This document shows, one piece after another, positions 1 to 6,753 of a stretch of 14,503 nt of DNA (positions are counted from its first letter, which is position 1; every line of letters begins with the position of its first letter). The stretch comes from Bacteriovorax sp. UBA1852. Lineage in GTDB: Bacteria; Bdellovibrionota; Bacteriovoracia; Bacteriovoracales; Bacteriovoracaceae. The notes beneath the pieces are model-generated. The model worked only from the letters and a program-made list of their open reading frames with translations. It made no database searches and had not been told where the DNA came from. Position numbers and translations under genes: made by a program. Where the stretch lies: contig DDIK01000107.1 in the NCBI GenBank assembly GCA_002338505.1, forward strand, positions 748 to 15,250. Reading direction: 5' to 3'.

Positions 1-1098
1 AATATGTCACATGAAATTCGTACACCAATGAATGGTATTATCGGAATGTTGTCACTTTTAAAAGATACTTCGTTAAATGAAAAGCAAAAGGATCTTATCA
101 GTACAATCGATACAAGTGGAGAAAGTCTATTAACGATCCTCAATGATGTCTTAGACTACAGTAAAATTGAAACTGGGAAGCTTACTGTTGAAAAACGGGC
201 TTTTAACTTGAAAAAGAGTGTGGAGCAAGTTTCATTCTTATTTTCAGATAGCATTAAAGAGAAAAATATCGATTATCAATTTAAGTATGATCAGGGCCAG
301 ACTTCAGGCTTCTTTCTTGGAGACGACATCAGAGTTAGGCAAGTCATAACTAACCTTCTTTCGAATGCATTTAAATTTACAAAAGATGGCAAAATCTCCT
401 TTCACGTTTCAGCGAAGAGAAATGTAAGTGGGAAAGTTCAAGTAAAGTTTGAAGTTATTGATACTGGAATTGGTATAGATGAGAAAAAGCTTGAGAGTAT
501 ATTTAAGCCCTTTACACAGGCAGATTCTACAACCACAAGAAAGTTTGGAGGGACGGGGCTAGGGCTCTCAATTTCTAAGCAGTTAGTCTCTCTTATGGGA
601 GGAGATTTATATGCTATTAGTGAAAAAAATAAGGGTTCTACTTTTTCATTTGATCTCGAATTAGAAGAAACCACTGAGCCCCAAAATGATTCTGATACAG
701 TAGAGTTACCATTTTTTAATGATCATCAATATCTTATTCTTGTTGTAGAAGATAATCTTATAAATACAAAAGTCACAAAGTCTTTTCTTAAGAAAATGAA
801 TCTTGATTGTGAAGTTGCAGAAAACGGACAAGTTGCTGTTGATATGTGTAAACAGCAAAAATATGATCTAGTATTGATGGATATGCAAATGCCAATTATG
901 GATGGTATAACAGCAACAAAGTTTATAAGAAAAGATTTTGATAAAGAAGACCTCCCTGTTGTGGCAATGACAGCTAATGCCTTTCAGGAAGATCGAGATA
1001 ACTGCTTTAAAGCAGGGATGAACGACTTTCTTAGTAAGCCAATGAAAATAAATACTCTTGCTAAGATTCTTGTTAAATATCTAGAGTCTAAGGCTTAA
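1..1098 (+). CDS. Hybrid sensor histidine kinase/response regulator, 5'-truncated by the window edge
   Basis: The open frame runs in from base 1, so the sensor part and true start lie upstream; the ATG at base 4 is an internal Met of the H-box, not the start. Numbering from that Met, the H-box begins MSHEIRTPMN with phospho-acceptor His3. The ATPase domain follows: N-box around Asn121, G1 box DTGIG at 153-157, G2 box GGTGLGL at 182-188. A C-terminal receiver domain (about 243-360) has the acidic pair in VVEDN, phospho-acceptor Asp293 in LMDMQMP, the Thr of MTAN near 323 and Lys345 in SKP. All catalytic residues are present, so both kinase and receiver should be active. Such proteins usually pass phosphate from His to the internal Asp, then to a separate HPt protein or regulator, none of which is seen here. 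The stimulus is unknown because the input domain is missing. The gene ends 20 bases before selO on the same strand, which may be cotranscribed. Confidence 0.95.
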   Translation, partial: NMSHEIRTPMNGIIGMLSLLKDTSLNEKQKDLISTIDTSGESLLTILNDVLDYSKIETGKLTVEKRAFNLKKSVEQVSFLFSDSIKEKNIDYQFKYDQGQTSGFFLGDDIRVRQVITNLLSNAFKFTKDGKISFHVSAKRNVSGKVQVKFEVIDTGIGIDEKKLESIFKPFTQADSTTTRKFGGTGLGLSISKQLVSLMGGDLYAISEKNKGSTFSFDLELEETTEPQNDSDTVELPFFNDHQYLILVVEDNLINTKVTKSFLKKMNLDCEVAENGQVAVDMCKQQKYDLVLMDMQMPIMDGITATKFIRKDFDKEDLPVVAMTANAFQEDRDNCFKAGMNDFLSKPMKINTLAKILVKYLESKA

Positions 1099-1109
1099 GT
1101 TTTTGTTAT

Positions 1110-1115
1110 TATAAT
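1110..1115 (+). promoter_or_regulatory. Perfect -10 hexamer directly before the selO start (tentative)
   Basis: TATAAT lies in the 20-base gap between the kinase stop and the selO ATG, ending 3 bases before that ATG. No convincing -35 box is found about 17 bases upstream. A transcript starting 6-7 bases after it would begin just inside the ATG, so if the hexamer is used the product would be close to leaderless or start internally. It may be chance in AT-rich DNA. The absence of a Shine-Dalgarno sequence in the same gap is what makes it worth recording. Confidence 0.25.
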
Positions 1116-1118
1116 GTC

Positions 1119-2549
1119 ATGAAAAATTTTACATCAACATACCTAAAACTTAGTAGCGACTTCTACTCTCTATCAAAGCCTGAGGTCTCAAACTCTGAAA
1201 AATCTCTTATTTTATATAATGACGAGTTAGCAAAGAAATTAGGTCTTCCTGATTATTCAGAACTCGAAAAACTTCAAATCTTTTCAGGAGAGAAGAGTTT
1301 TGAAGGGCAAGATTCATTTGCTATGGTTTATGCTGGTCATCAATTTGGTCACTTTAACCCAAGGCTTGGAGATGGTAGGGCCGTGATCATTGGTGAAGCA
1401 AGTGGTTTTGATATACAACTTAAAGGTAGTGGTAAGACGGCATACTCTCGCCGTGGTGATGGTAAGTCGCCAATCGGACCAGTTGTTAGAGAATATTTAC
1501 TAAGTGAATATATGAACAATGTAAATATATCAACGACTCGCTCTCTTGCAGCGGTGAGAACAGAAGATGTGATCGTGAGAAATACAATTTCTTACGGTGG
1601 CATCTTTACAAGAGTCGCAAAGAGTCACCTACGAATTGGATCTTTTCAGTACTTTGCCGCAAAAGGGGAGCTTGATCGAGTGAGGGAACTAGCAGACTAT
1701 ACAATCGATAGACTCTTCCCAAGTATAAAAGATGATCAAAATCCATATCTATCTCTTTTTCAAAAAGTAGCAAGTAAGCAGGTACAGTTAATCCCTCACT
1801 GGATGAGCGTTGGCTTCATTCATGGTGTTATGAATACAGATAATACATCAATCTCTGGTGAGACTATCGACTATGGTCCATGTGCATTTATGGATGAATT
1901 TGATTACTATAAAGTATTTAGTTCCATTGATAGAGATTCTCGCTATGCTTTTGGGAATCAGCCACAGATTATCATGTGGAATCTAGCTCGTTTTGCGGAC
2001 ACTCTTATTCCGCTGATTAGTAGTACGCAAGATGATGCGGTTTCTTTACTGGAGACAGAATTAAAATATTATAATGAACTTCTTGTCTCCAATCAAAGAA
2101 GAGAGTTTGCAAAGAAGTTAGGCGTTGTTGATGAGTCTTATTCTGATAAAGACGATGAACTTATCGAACTATTCCTATTATATCTACAAGAAGAAGAACT
2201 AGACTTTACTAACTCTTTTCGTGCTTTATCATCTTTACTAGATGGTGATACATCCTCATTCCCCGAGAATGATAGATTTCATAAATTTAAAGACTCTTGG
2301 TTTAAAAGGATTGAGGGCAAGGATATTGAACTTGTTAAGCGTGAGCTTAATATGGTTAATCCTTTTATTATTCCAAGAAATCATCTTATTGAAGAAGCGA
2401 TCGTGAAAGCAAACGAAGGAGACTTTGAGTTATTTAACGAGTTAAATACTGCTTTCTTAAAACCATTTGAAACGAATGAGAAATACACAAAGTTCACATT
2501 ACCACCGAAAGATAGTGAAAAAGTAAAAATGACCTTTTGTGGTACTTGA
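1119..2549 (+). CDS. selO: SelO family protein adenylyltransferase (YdiU/UPF0061 pseudokinase)
   Basis: SelO proteins have a kinase fold that binds ATP in a flipped orientation and transfers AMP to Ser/Thr/Tyr of target proteins, with a role in redox stress in studied members. The 476 residues match the family's usual size. Visible family signatures are YAGHQFGHFNPRLGDGRA (71-88), LKGSGKTAYSRRGDGKSPIGP (101-121), HGVMNTDN (235-242) and TIDYGP (249-254). The protein ends CGT, with Cys third from the end, where eukaryotic homologues carry selenocysteine. The N-terminus (FTSTYLKLSSDFYS) aligns with the normal family start, so the ATG at 1119 is well supported. No Shine-Dalgarno sequence is visible before it; instead a TATAAT hexamer at 1110-1115 almost touches the start. 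The gene lies 20 bases after the histidine kinase and converges on the SDR gene with a 3-base gap. Confidence 0.95.
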   Translation: MKNFTSTYLKLSSDFYSLSKPEVSNSEKSLILYNDELAKKLGLPDYSELEKLQIFSGEKSFEGQDSFAMVYAGHQFGHFNPRLGDGRAVIIGEASGFDIQLKGSGKTAYSRRGDGKSPIGPVVREYLLSEYMNNVNISTTRSLAAVRTEDVIVRNTISYGGIFTRVAKSHLRIGSFQYFAAKGELDRVRELADYTIDRLFPSIKDDQNPYLSLFQKVASKQVQLIPHWMSVGFIHGVMNTDNTSISGETIDYGPCAFMDEFDYYKVFSSIDRDSRYAFGNQPQIIMWNLARFADTLIPLISSTQDDAVSLLETELKYYNELLVSNQRREFAKKLGVVDESYSDKDDELIELFLLYLQEEELDFTNSFRALSSLLDGDTSSFPENDRFHKFKDSWFKRIEGKDIELVKRELNMVNPFIIPRNHLIEEAIVKANEGDFELFNELNTAFLKPFETNEKYTKFTLPPKDSEKVKMTFCGT

Positions 2550-2552
2550 GAA

Positions 2553-3494
2553 TTATAAGTCGATAAGCTTTAAAGCTTCTTTAATGGTGTATCTGTAGTG
2601 ATGATTGGGTATTTGCTTACGAAGATTATTTCCATCAATAATACAAGAGAACTTTATATAGTCTAGCAAGTAGTCAGGGAAGCTCCACATCTTCTTCATC
2701 AAGAAAGCCAGTGGAGAGACAACACTGATTGGAAAGTTTATATGACCAGAGTTTATCTGTCTCTTGGCCCTTCTTAGAGAAATTGTCTCTTCAGGTGCAA
2801 CATTGTATACGCCTGTTTCAATATTATCGATGGCCTTTAAGAGAATTGTGGCCATATCGAGTTCATGAATAAATTGAAACATGGGATTGAAATCAATCGG
2901 CAGTGGAGAGTATTCACTTCTTAAATACTCACTAATTGAATTATTAATTTGAGGACCTATAATATTACACGGTCTAAAGATAACAGTGCTGATCTCTTCT
3001 TTAAAGCGCCACATCCAATTTGTACAAAGACTATCCATTTCTGTTACGTCTCTGAGTTCTGGGTATTTAATACTGGCCCTAAGCGGAGCATCTTCTTTAA
3101 TATAGACAGGGTTGTCAGAGAGTGCTCCATAGACATGATGAGTAGAGAGGATAATAACCTTCTTCACTCCAGATTGAAGACTTAATTCGAGTATTTTATT
3201 TGTTCCAATGAGATTGAGACTTAGTCGCTTAGCCAGGTCTTGTTGATTAAGGCTTGAAGCATGACTCATTCTTCCTAAGTGATAAACGAAGTCAAACTTC
3301 TCTTCACGAAAGAGTTTTTCAAATTGGCTTCTAGTATATCTCATTTTTTTAAATGAAAAATTTGGATTGAAAATGCTATTTTTTAATGGACGAGAGTCCA
3401 CTCCTACAATTTTAGCATCGGGATGATTTTGATGAAGGAGTCCCGATAATATATTGGCCAGACCTCCTGCTGCACCGATAAGTAGTATTTTCAT
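2553..3494 (-). CDS. NAD-dependent epimerase/dehydratase-like protein (extended SDR family)
   Basis: The 313-residue protein has a Rossmann dinucleotide-binding N-terminus (MKILLIGAAGGLA, residues 1-13), an acidic residue after strand 2 (GVDSR, 31-35), the extended-SDR motifs YHLGRMSH (71-78) and STHHVYG (117-123), and RPCNIIGP (174-181) before the substrate-binding part. The usual catalytic YxxxK is not intact: the best-placed candidate is Y144-PEL-R148, with Arg for Lys, so the chemistry may be altered or lost. Substrate is unknown; sugar-nucleotide or lipid-linked substrates are typical of the family. The ATG overlaps the stop of the upstream acyltransferase gene by 4 bases (ATGA), so the two are translationally coupled and probably act together, perhaps on an envelope lipid. 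That pathway is inference. The 3' end faces selO with a 3-base gap. Confidence 0.85.
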   Translation of the reverse strand: MKILLIGAAGGLANILSGLLHQNHPDAKIVGVDSRPLKNSIFNPNFSFKKMRYTRSQFEKLFREEKFDFVYHLGRMSHASSLNQQDLAKRLSLNLIGTNKILELSLQSGVKKVIILSTHHVYGALSDNPVYIKEDAPLRASIKYPELRDVTEMDSLCTNWMWRFKEEISTVIFRPCNIIGPQINNSISEYLRSEYSPLPIDFNPMFQFIHELDMATILLKAIDNIETGVYNVAPEETISLRRAKRQINSGHINFPISVVSPLAFLMKKMWSFPDYLLDYIKFSCIIDGNNLRKQIPNHHYRYTIKEALKLIDL

Positions 3495-4330
3495 TTCTTT
3501 AAACCTTTGAAGAATTTACTTAAAGGTAATTCCCGCTTGTTTTGAAGACCCTCATCAATCATACCTTGAATGGTTATTTCAATGTCCTCGATAAAAGGAT
3601 CAATATCATGATCTGTATTTTGTGACGAAAGTTCAGGGGAAACCGAAATTGGCTTACCTATGTAGATATCAATTGGAGAAGGAAGAGGTAGGTAATTCGC
3701 ACTTATAGGCAATGCTGGTAACCCAAGAGATTTTGCAAGCCATTTCGCCTGATAGACATAGGGAAAAGTTTCCTCTGCTCCTATAACTGCGACAGGTATA
3801 ATTTCGACATTACTCTTTAGCGCCATTCTGTAAAAGCCTCTAGTAAATTCTTGTAACTGATAATAATCCGGAGTGCTCTTTGCAACTCCTCTTACACCTT
3901 CAGGAAAAACTAGTAAAGATTCACCTCTATCTAAGAGGTTTTGACAATTTTCTCGATCACCAAGTACAGCACCACATTCTGACGCCCACTTATTGATGAA
4001 TGGTAAATTCGTAAAGAATCGCTCAACCATTGCTCTTAAGATTCTTGGCTCTTCAGTCTCCATGGCAAAGGCAGCTCCAATCAAAAGACCATCAATTGCT
4101 ATTTGCCCACTATGGTTTGAAACAATCATATATTGCTTATCTTTGATATTTTCAGTGCCATGTACTCTTGTATTAAAATAGTACTTATAGAAAGGGTAAA
4201 TGAGCTCAAGGCTCCTCTTTGCCTTACTAATCGTGAGACCCCAAGGATCTTCAGTCGTTCCGTAGTGTTTTTCGAGCATCTTAGAGACTCGTGCTATTTT
4301 GGCCCTGTCACTTTTAGTCAACTTTAACAA
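3491..4330 (-). CDS. PlsC-like lysophospholipid/diacylglycerol acyltransferase family protein
   Basis: A 279-residue protein of the LPLAT superfamily, which transfers acyl chains onto glycerolipids or other alcohols at the inner membrane. Motif I reads NHSGQIAID (72-80): the His and Asp are six residues apart instead of the HX4D of classic PlsC, a form I associate with the MGAT-like branch of the superfamily. Motif III is VFPEGVRG (141-148); AVLGDREN (121-128) lies where motif II is expected. The start is a TTG (4328-4330), preceded after 8 bases by AGAGG; no in-frame ATG fits better. It is the first gene of a two-gene operon with the SDR gene, overlapping it by 4 bases. The acyl donor and acceptor cannot be read from sequence. 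Confidence 0.88.
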   Translation of the reverse strand: MLKLTKSDRAKIARVSKMLEKHYGTTEDPWGLTISKAKRSLELIYPFYKYYFNTRVHGTENIKDKQYMIVSNHSGQIAIDGLLIGAAFAMETEEPRILRAMVERFFTNLPFINKWASECGAVLGDRENCQNLLDRGESLLVFPEGVRGVAKSTPDYYQLQEFTRGFYRMALKSNVEIIPVAVIGAEETFPYVYQAKWLAKSLGLPALPISANYLPLPSPIDIYIGKPISVSPELSSQNTDHDIDPFIEDIEITIQGMIDEGLQNKRELPLSKFFKGLKK

Positions 4331-4362
4331 AATGAATACCTCTAAGTGTTTGAATTAATTGA

Positions 4363-4371
4363 ATTTTAGCA
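4363..4371 (-). promoter_or_regulatory. Candidate extended -10 promoter for the acyltransferase-SDR operon
   Basis: Read on the minus strand this is TGCTAAAAT, an extended -10 element (TG, one base, then a 5/6 match to TATAAT). It would start transcription around 4356, giving a leader of about 25 bases that contains the AGAGG ribosome site and then the TTG start. The -35 region is poor, which extended -10 promoters tolerate. It lies in the 136-base spacer shared with the divergent 98-residue gene. Confidence 0.35.
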
Positions 4372-4466
4372 GACTATTCATTTCTATGATAGAAGGAATT
4401 TTCTCTCAGGTTCATCTTGAAAAGGATGATGATTCAGAGTTAAAATGGTGAAAGCAGGAGATTTTT

Positions 4467-4763
4467 ATGCAAGGAAATGATTGGCAAGTGAAGTTTAAGA
4501 GAATTATGAGAAATTGTCAGGATGAAATAACCAAGGCGACAGTGATTGGTAAGAAAATGATCACTGCAACTCAGGCTAATTCAGACTTACATAGCTGTTA
4601 CGAAGAGCTTGGCAAATTAGCACATAAGCATTTAAAAGCTGGTATGCTCGAGTGGGAAAATCCTCGAGTAGATGAGATCTTGGCTGACATCGAAAAATGC
4701 GAAAAAGATCTCATGAATATTGAAAGTGAAGTTCATGATATTAAATCAAGCGATAATCAATAA
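4467..4763 (+). CDS. Small hypothetical protein, predicted helical
   Basis: I do not recognise this 98-residue protein. It has no signal peptide or membrane segment, is rich in Lys, Glu and Asp, and looks almost wholly alpha-helical, with a coiled-coil-like C-terminal half (about 65-92). Three Cys residues (in RNCQDE, LHSCYEEL and EKCEKD) are spread out and do not form an obvious metal site. The start is well supported: ATG preceded by CAGGAG with a 6-base spacer. It is a lone gene, divergent from the acyltransferase and convergent with engB (3-base gap). A TATGAT hexamer at 4385-4390 could be its -10, with TTGAAT at 4359-4364 upstream, but the 20-base spacing between them is too long to be convincing. 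Probably a cytosolic soluble protein; role unknown. Confidence 0.8.
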   Translation: MQGNDWQVKFKRIMRNCQDEITKATVIGKKMITATQANSDLHSCYEELGKLAHKHLKAGMLEWENPRVDEILADIEKCEKDLMNIESEVHDIKSSDNQ

Positions 4764-4768
4764 TCGCT
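4749..4768. repeat. Small hairpin spanning both stop codons at the 98-aa gene/engB junction
   Basis: AGCGAT (4749-4754) is repeated inverted as ATCGCT (4763-4768) around an 8-base loop. The hairpin includes the last codons and stop of the small plus-strand gene and overlaps most of the engB stop. No T-run follows on either strand, so it is not a classic intrinsic terminator. It could serve as a weak two-way pause or an mRNA 3'-end protector. Confidence 0.35.
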
Positions 4769-5438
4769 ATGCCTGAGCTTCCAATTCACTTTTGAGGAGG
4801 AGATACTCAACAAGACCTCTTTCGAGATTTTCAGTCCCTTGACCAGACTCAGCAGAGATAAAGTAAATTTGTTTTACAGACTTATACTCTTTATAAATTT
4901 GTGGCTTTATCTTTTCAAGAGCTGCTCTTTCTTTTTGTTTTTTTAACTTATCAAGCTTATTGAGGACGAGAAAAGTTTCATGAGAAAAGCTTTTGAGGTA
5001 ATCTCTAAACTGGAGATCACTCTTTTGGTTTGGGTGTCTTGCATCCTGAAGATTAAGCATCAGAACATCGTTACCCACATTTGAAAAGAATATATGCATT
5101 AGAGTCTGCCACTCGTCTTGCATCTGTCGAGAAACACTGGCATGACCATATCCAGGTAGATCGAAGAGCCAAAACTTTGGTCCATCTAGTTGGGGTTTCC
5201 CATCAACTTCTAAATAGAACTCAAATATATTTACTTGCCTTGTTCGACCTGGTGTCTTCGATGTCTGAGCGACACTCTTTCCAAAGAGTCGGTTAATTGT
5301 CGATGACTTACCAACATTACTTCGCCCAATGAAGCTAACTCCGAGAGGTTTTTCCTCATTCAAGAATTCAATGAGTTGTTCTGGTTCTGTAATACCATAT
5401 CTGAACTTAGTTGATGCTTTATGAATTTTCACTGTCAT
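4767..5438 (-). CDS. engB: Ribosome-assembly GTP-binding protein EngB/YsxC/YihA
   Basis: EngB is a TRAFAC-class GTPase needed for large ribosomal subunit maturation in studied bacteria. The 223 residues contain the full G-motif set: G1 GRSNVGKS (38-45), the G2 region KTPGRTRQ (61-68), G3 DLPGYG (93-98), G4 NKLDK (160-164; family members more often have TKxDK) and G5 ISAESGQG (194-201). The family pattern LQDARHPNQKSD (130-141) is also present. The frame stays open 58 codons further upstream, but that extension overlaps the divergent sigma-54 activator and lacks family similarity, so I choose the ATG at 5436-5438, giving MTVKIHKASTKF. Only a weak purine-rich ribosome site (AGAGAGAAAAG) precedes it. 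The promoter must lie in the 46-base spacer or inside the divergent gene. Confidence 0.95.
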   Translation of the reverse strand: MTVKIHKASTKFRYGITEPEQLIEFLNEEKPLGVSFIGRSNVGKSSTINRLFGKSVAQTSKTPGRTRQVNIFEFYLEVDGKPQLDGPKFWLFDLPGYGHASVSRQMQDEWQTLMHIFFSNVGNDVLMLNLQDARHPNQKSDLQFRDYLKSFSHETFLVLNKLDKLKKQKERAALEKIKPQIYKEYKSVKQIYFISAESGQGTENLERGLVEYLLLKSELEAQA

Positions 5439-5484
5439 TACTTTTCTCTCTGGATTAAAACATGCCCTTTCTAGGGGAGAACAT

Positions 5485-6753
5485 ATGTCACTACAAATAG
5501 CAAAGATCCATGATGATGTAAAAGAGCAATTCCTGAAGCAGGGAGATAATATAGAGATCTTCCCATTATTTGGAAGAAAAAGGTCTTTTAAACTAAATAG
5601 AACCAAATACAATATTGCTTTGGCTAAAAGTCATCATATTGATATTGCTGGTATCAATATTACTCTTCCAACAGTTGATCAGACAGAGGATTGCTTTAGG
5701 TTTATGTTGATCGAACAAGGGAGTGTGAGCTTTTATATTTTAGAGTCATGCGGAGAATTGCCCTTTAAGGTTAATGGCAATTTAAGCTACAAGTCTATAA
5801 TTCAGAAACAGGACAAGATAATAATAGGCCATACGAAGATAAGCTTCTCACATTGTCGAGCCGACAAACAAATGCCTAAATCACCTATGAAGATAAATAC
5901 GTCGATTGCTAGAAGTTCTCTATACACTCTTTTAGAGGGAGAGACAGGATGTGGAAAGTCATATCTCGCAAATAGACTTCACGAAAACTCTGGTGTGGTT
6001 GGAGAATTCGTCCATATAAATATTTCAGCACTCAATGAGAATCTCGTTGAGTCTGAATTATTTGGTCATGTTAAAGGCGCCTTTACTGGAGCTAGCTACA
6101 CGAAGGATGGTGTTATAAAGAGAGCAAGGCATGGTACCTTATTTATCGATGAAGTGGACTCGCTTACAAAAGAGATGCAGATTAAATTGCTCCTTTTCTT
6201 AGATGGAAAAAAGTTTCGAGCTGTAGGGAGTGATCAAGAGGAGTCTATCCAGACCAGAATTATTTTTGCTGCGGGAAGAAACTTAAGAACATTGGTTAGA
6301 GAAGGTGAAATACGTTCAGATTTCTACTATCGAATATCCAGCGGTCATCGAGTTAAGATTCCTGCATTAAGAGAATGCGAACAGTCGTTGAAATATTATC
6401 TACAGATTTATGAATTAAATAATGAGGTTACTTTATCAAAAAAGCTTCGTGAGTTTTATTTAAAATTAAAATGGCCTGGAAATATTCGACAATTATTTGG
6501 TCATCTTGAGCGCAAACAATTCTCTAGTTCAAAGAAATATCTTTGTATTGATGAGAGCGACCTTGAGCTTTTAAACGAAGATTTAGATCTGCAGATTGAG
6601 CATAATCTTATCTCTCTTCGTCATGTAAAAGAAAACTATATTCAACGAGCTTTTTATCAATGTAATGAAGATATTAGTATGACAGCAAAGACTTTGAAAA
6701 TTTCCTATAATACTGTCAAGAAGGTGATTGATGAATTATCCATTAAGAATTGA
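5485..6753 (+). CDS. Sigma-54-dependent transcriptional activator with FHA-like N-terminal domain
   Basis: The 422-residue protein has three parts. Residues about 20-125 resemble an FHA beta-sandwich, ending in a typical strand-turn-strand (KVNGNL, then KQDKIIIGHTKISF), but the Arg and Ser that bind phosphothreonine in true FHA domains are not evident. Residues about 145-375 are a complete AAA+ enhancer-binding module: Walker A GETGCGKS (152-159), the sigma-54-contacting loop GAFTGA (198-203), Walker B LFIDE (219-223), a sensor/arginine-finger stretch around SDFYYRIS and LKWPGNIRQL. Residues about 385-422 form a Fis-type helix-turn-helix (ISMTAKTLKISYNTVKKVI). It should therefore open sigma-54 promoters from upstream sites. 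The start ATG follows AGGGGAGA by 4 bases. No phospho-acceptor receiver is present, so input comes through the FHA-like domain or a partner. Its 3' end overlaps the convergent FliL-like gene by 18 bases. I found no sigma-54 promoter in the window's intergenic regions, so its targets are unknown. Confidence 0.93.
   Translation: MSLQIAKIHDDVKEQFLKQGDNIEIFPLFGRKRSFKLNRTKYNIALAKSHHIDIAGINITLPTVDQTEDCFRFMLIEQGSVSFYILESCGELPFKVNGNLSYKSIIQKQDKIIIGHTKISFSHCRADKQMPKSPMKINTSIARSSLYTLLEGETGCGKSYLANRLHENSGVVGEFVHINISALNENLVESELFGHVKGAFTGASYTKDGVIKRARHGTLFIDEVDSLTKEMQIKLLLFLDGKKFRAVGSDQEESIQTRIIFAAGRNLRTLVREGEIRSDFYYRISSGHRVKIPALRECEQSLKYYLQIYELNNEVTLSKKLREFYLKLKWPGNIRQLFGHLERKQFSSSKKYLCIDESDLELLNEDLDLQIEHNLISLRHVKENYIQRAFYQCNEDISMTAKTLKISYNTVKKVIDELSIKN

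Noticed and set aside
4..6. ATG at base 4 as the start of the histidine kinase
   Set aside because: It is the Met of the H-box motif; the frame is open to base 1 and kinases always have sequence before the H-box.
2565..2578. Perfect 14-bp palindrome AAGCTTTAAAGCTT near the selO/SDR junction
   Set aside because: It encodes conserved-looking C-terminal residues of the SDR, has no loop or T-run and is low in GC; likely chance, not a terminator.
3442..3481. CCCGATAA (3442-3449) and ACCGATAA (3474-3481) resembling sigma-28 -10 boxes on the plus strand
   Set aside because: Both lie inside the SDR coding region, antisense to it, lack a matching -35 at 11 bases and have no downstream plus-strand gene.
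5439..5612. 58-codon upstream extension of the engB reading frame
   Set aside because: It overlaps the start of the divergent sigma-54 activator, has no ribosome site, and EngB proteins begin close to the ATG at 5438; the extension is an accidental open frame.
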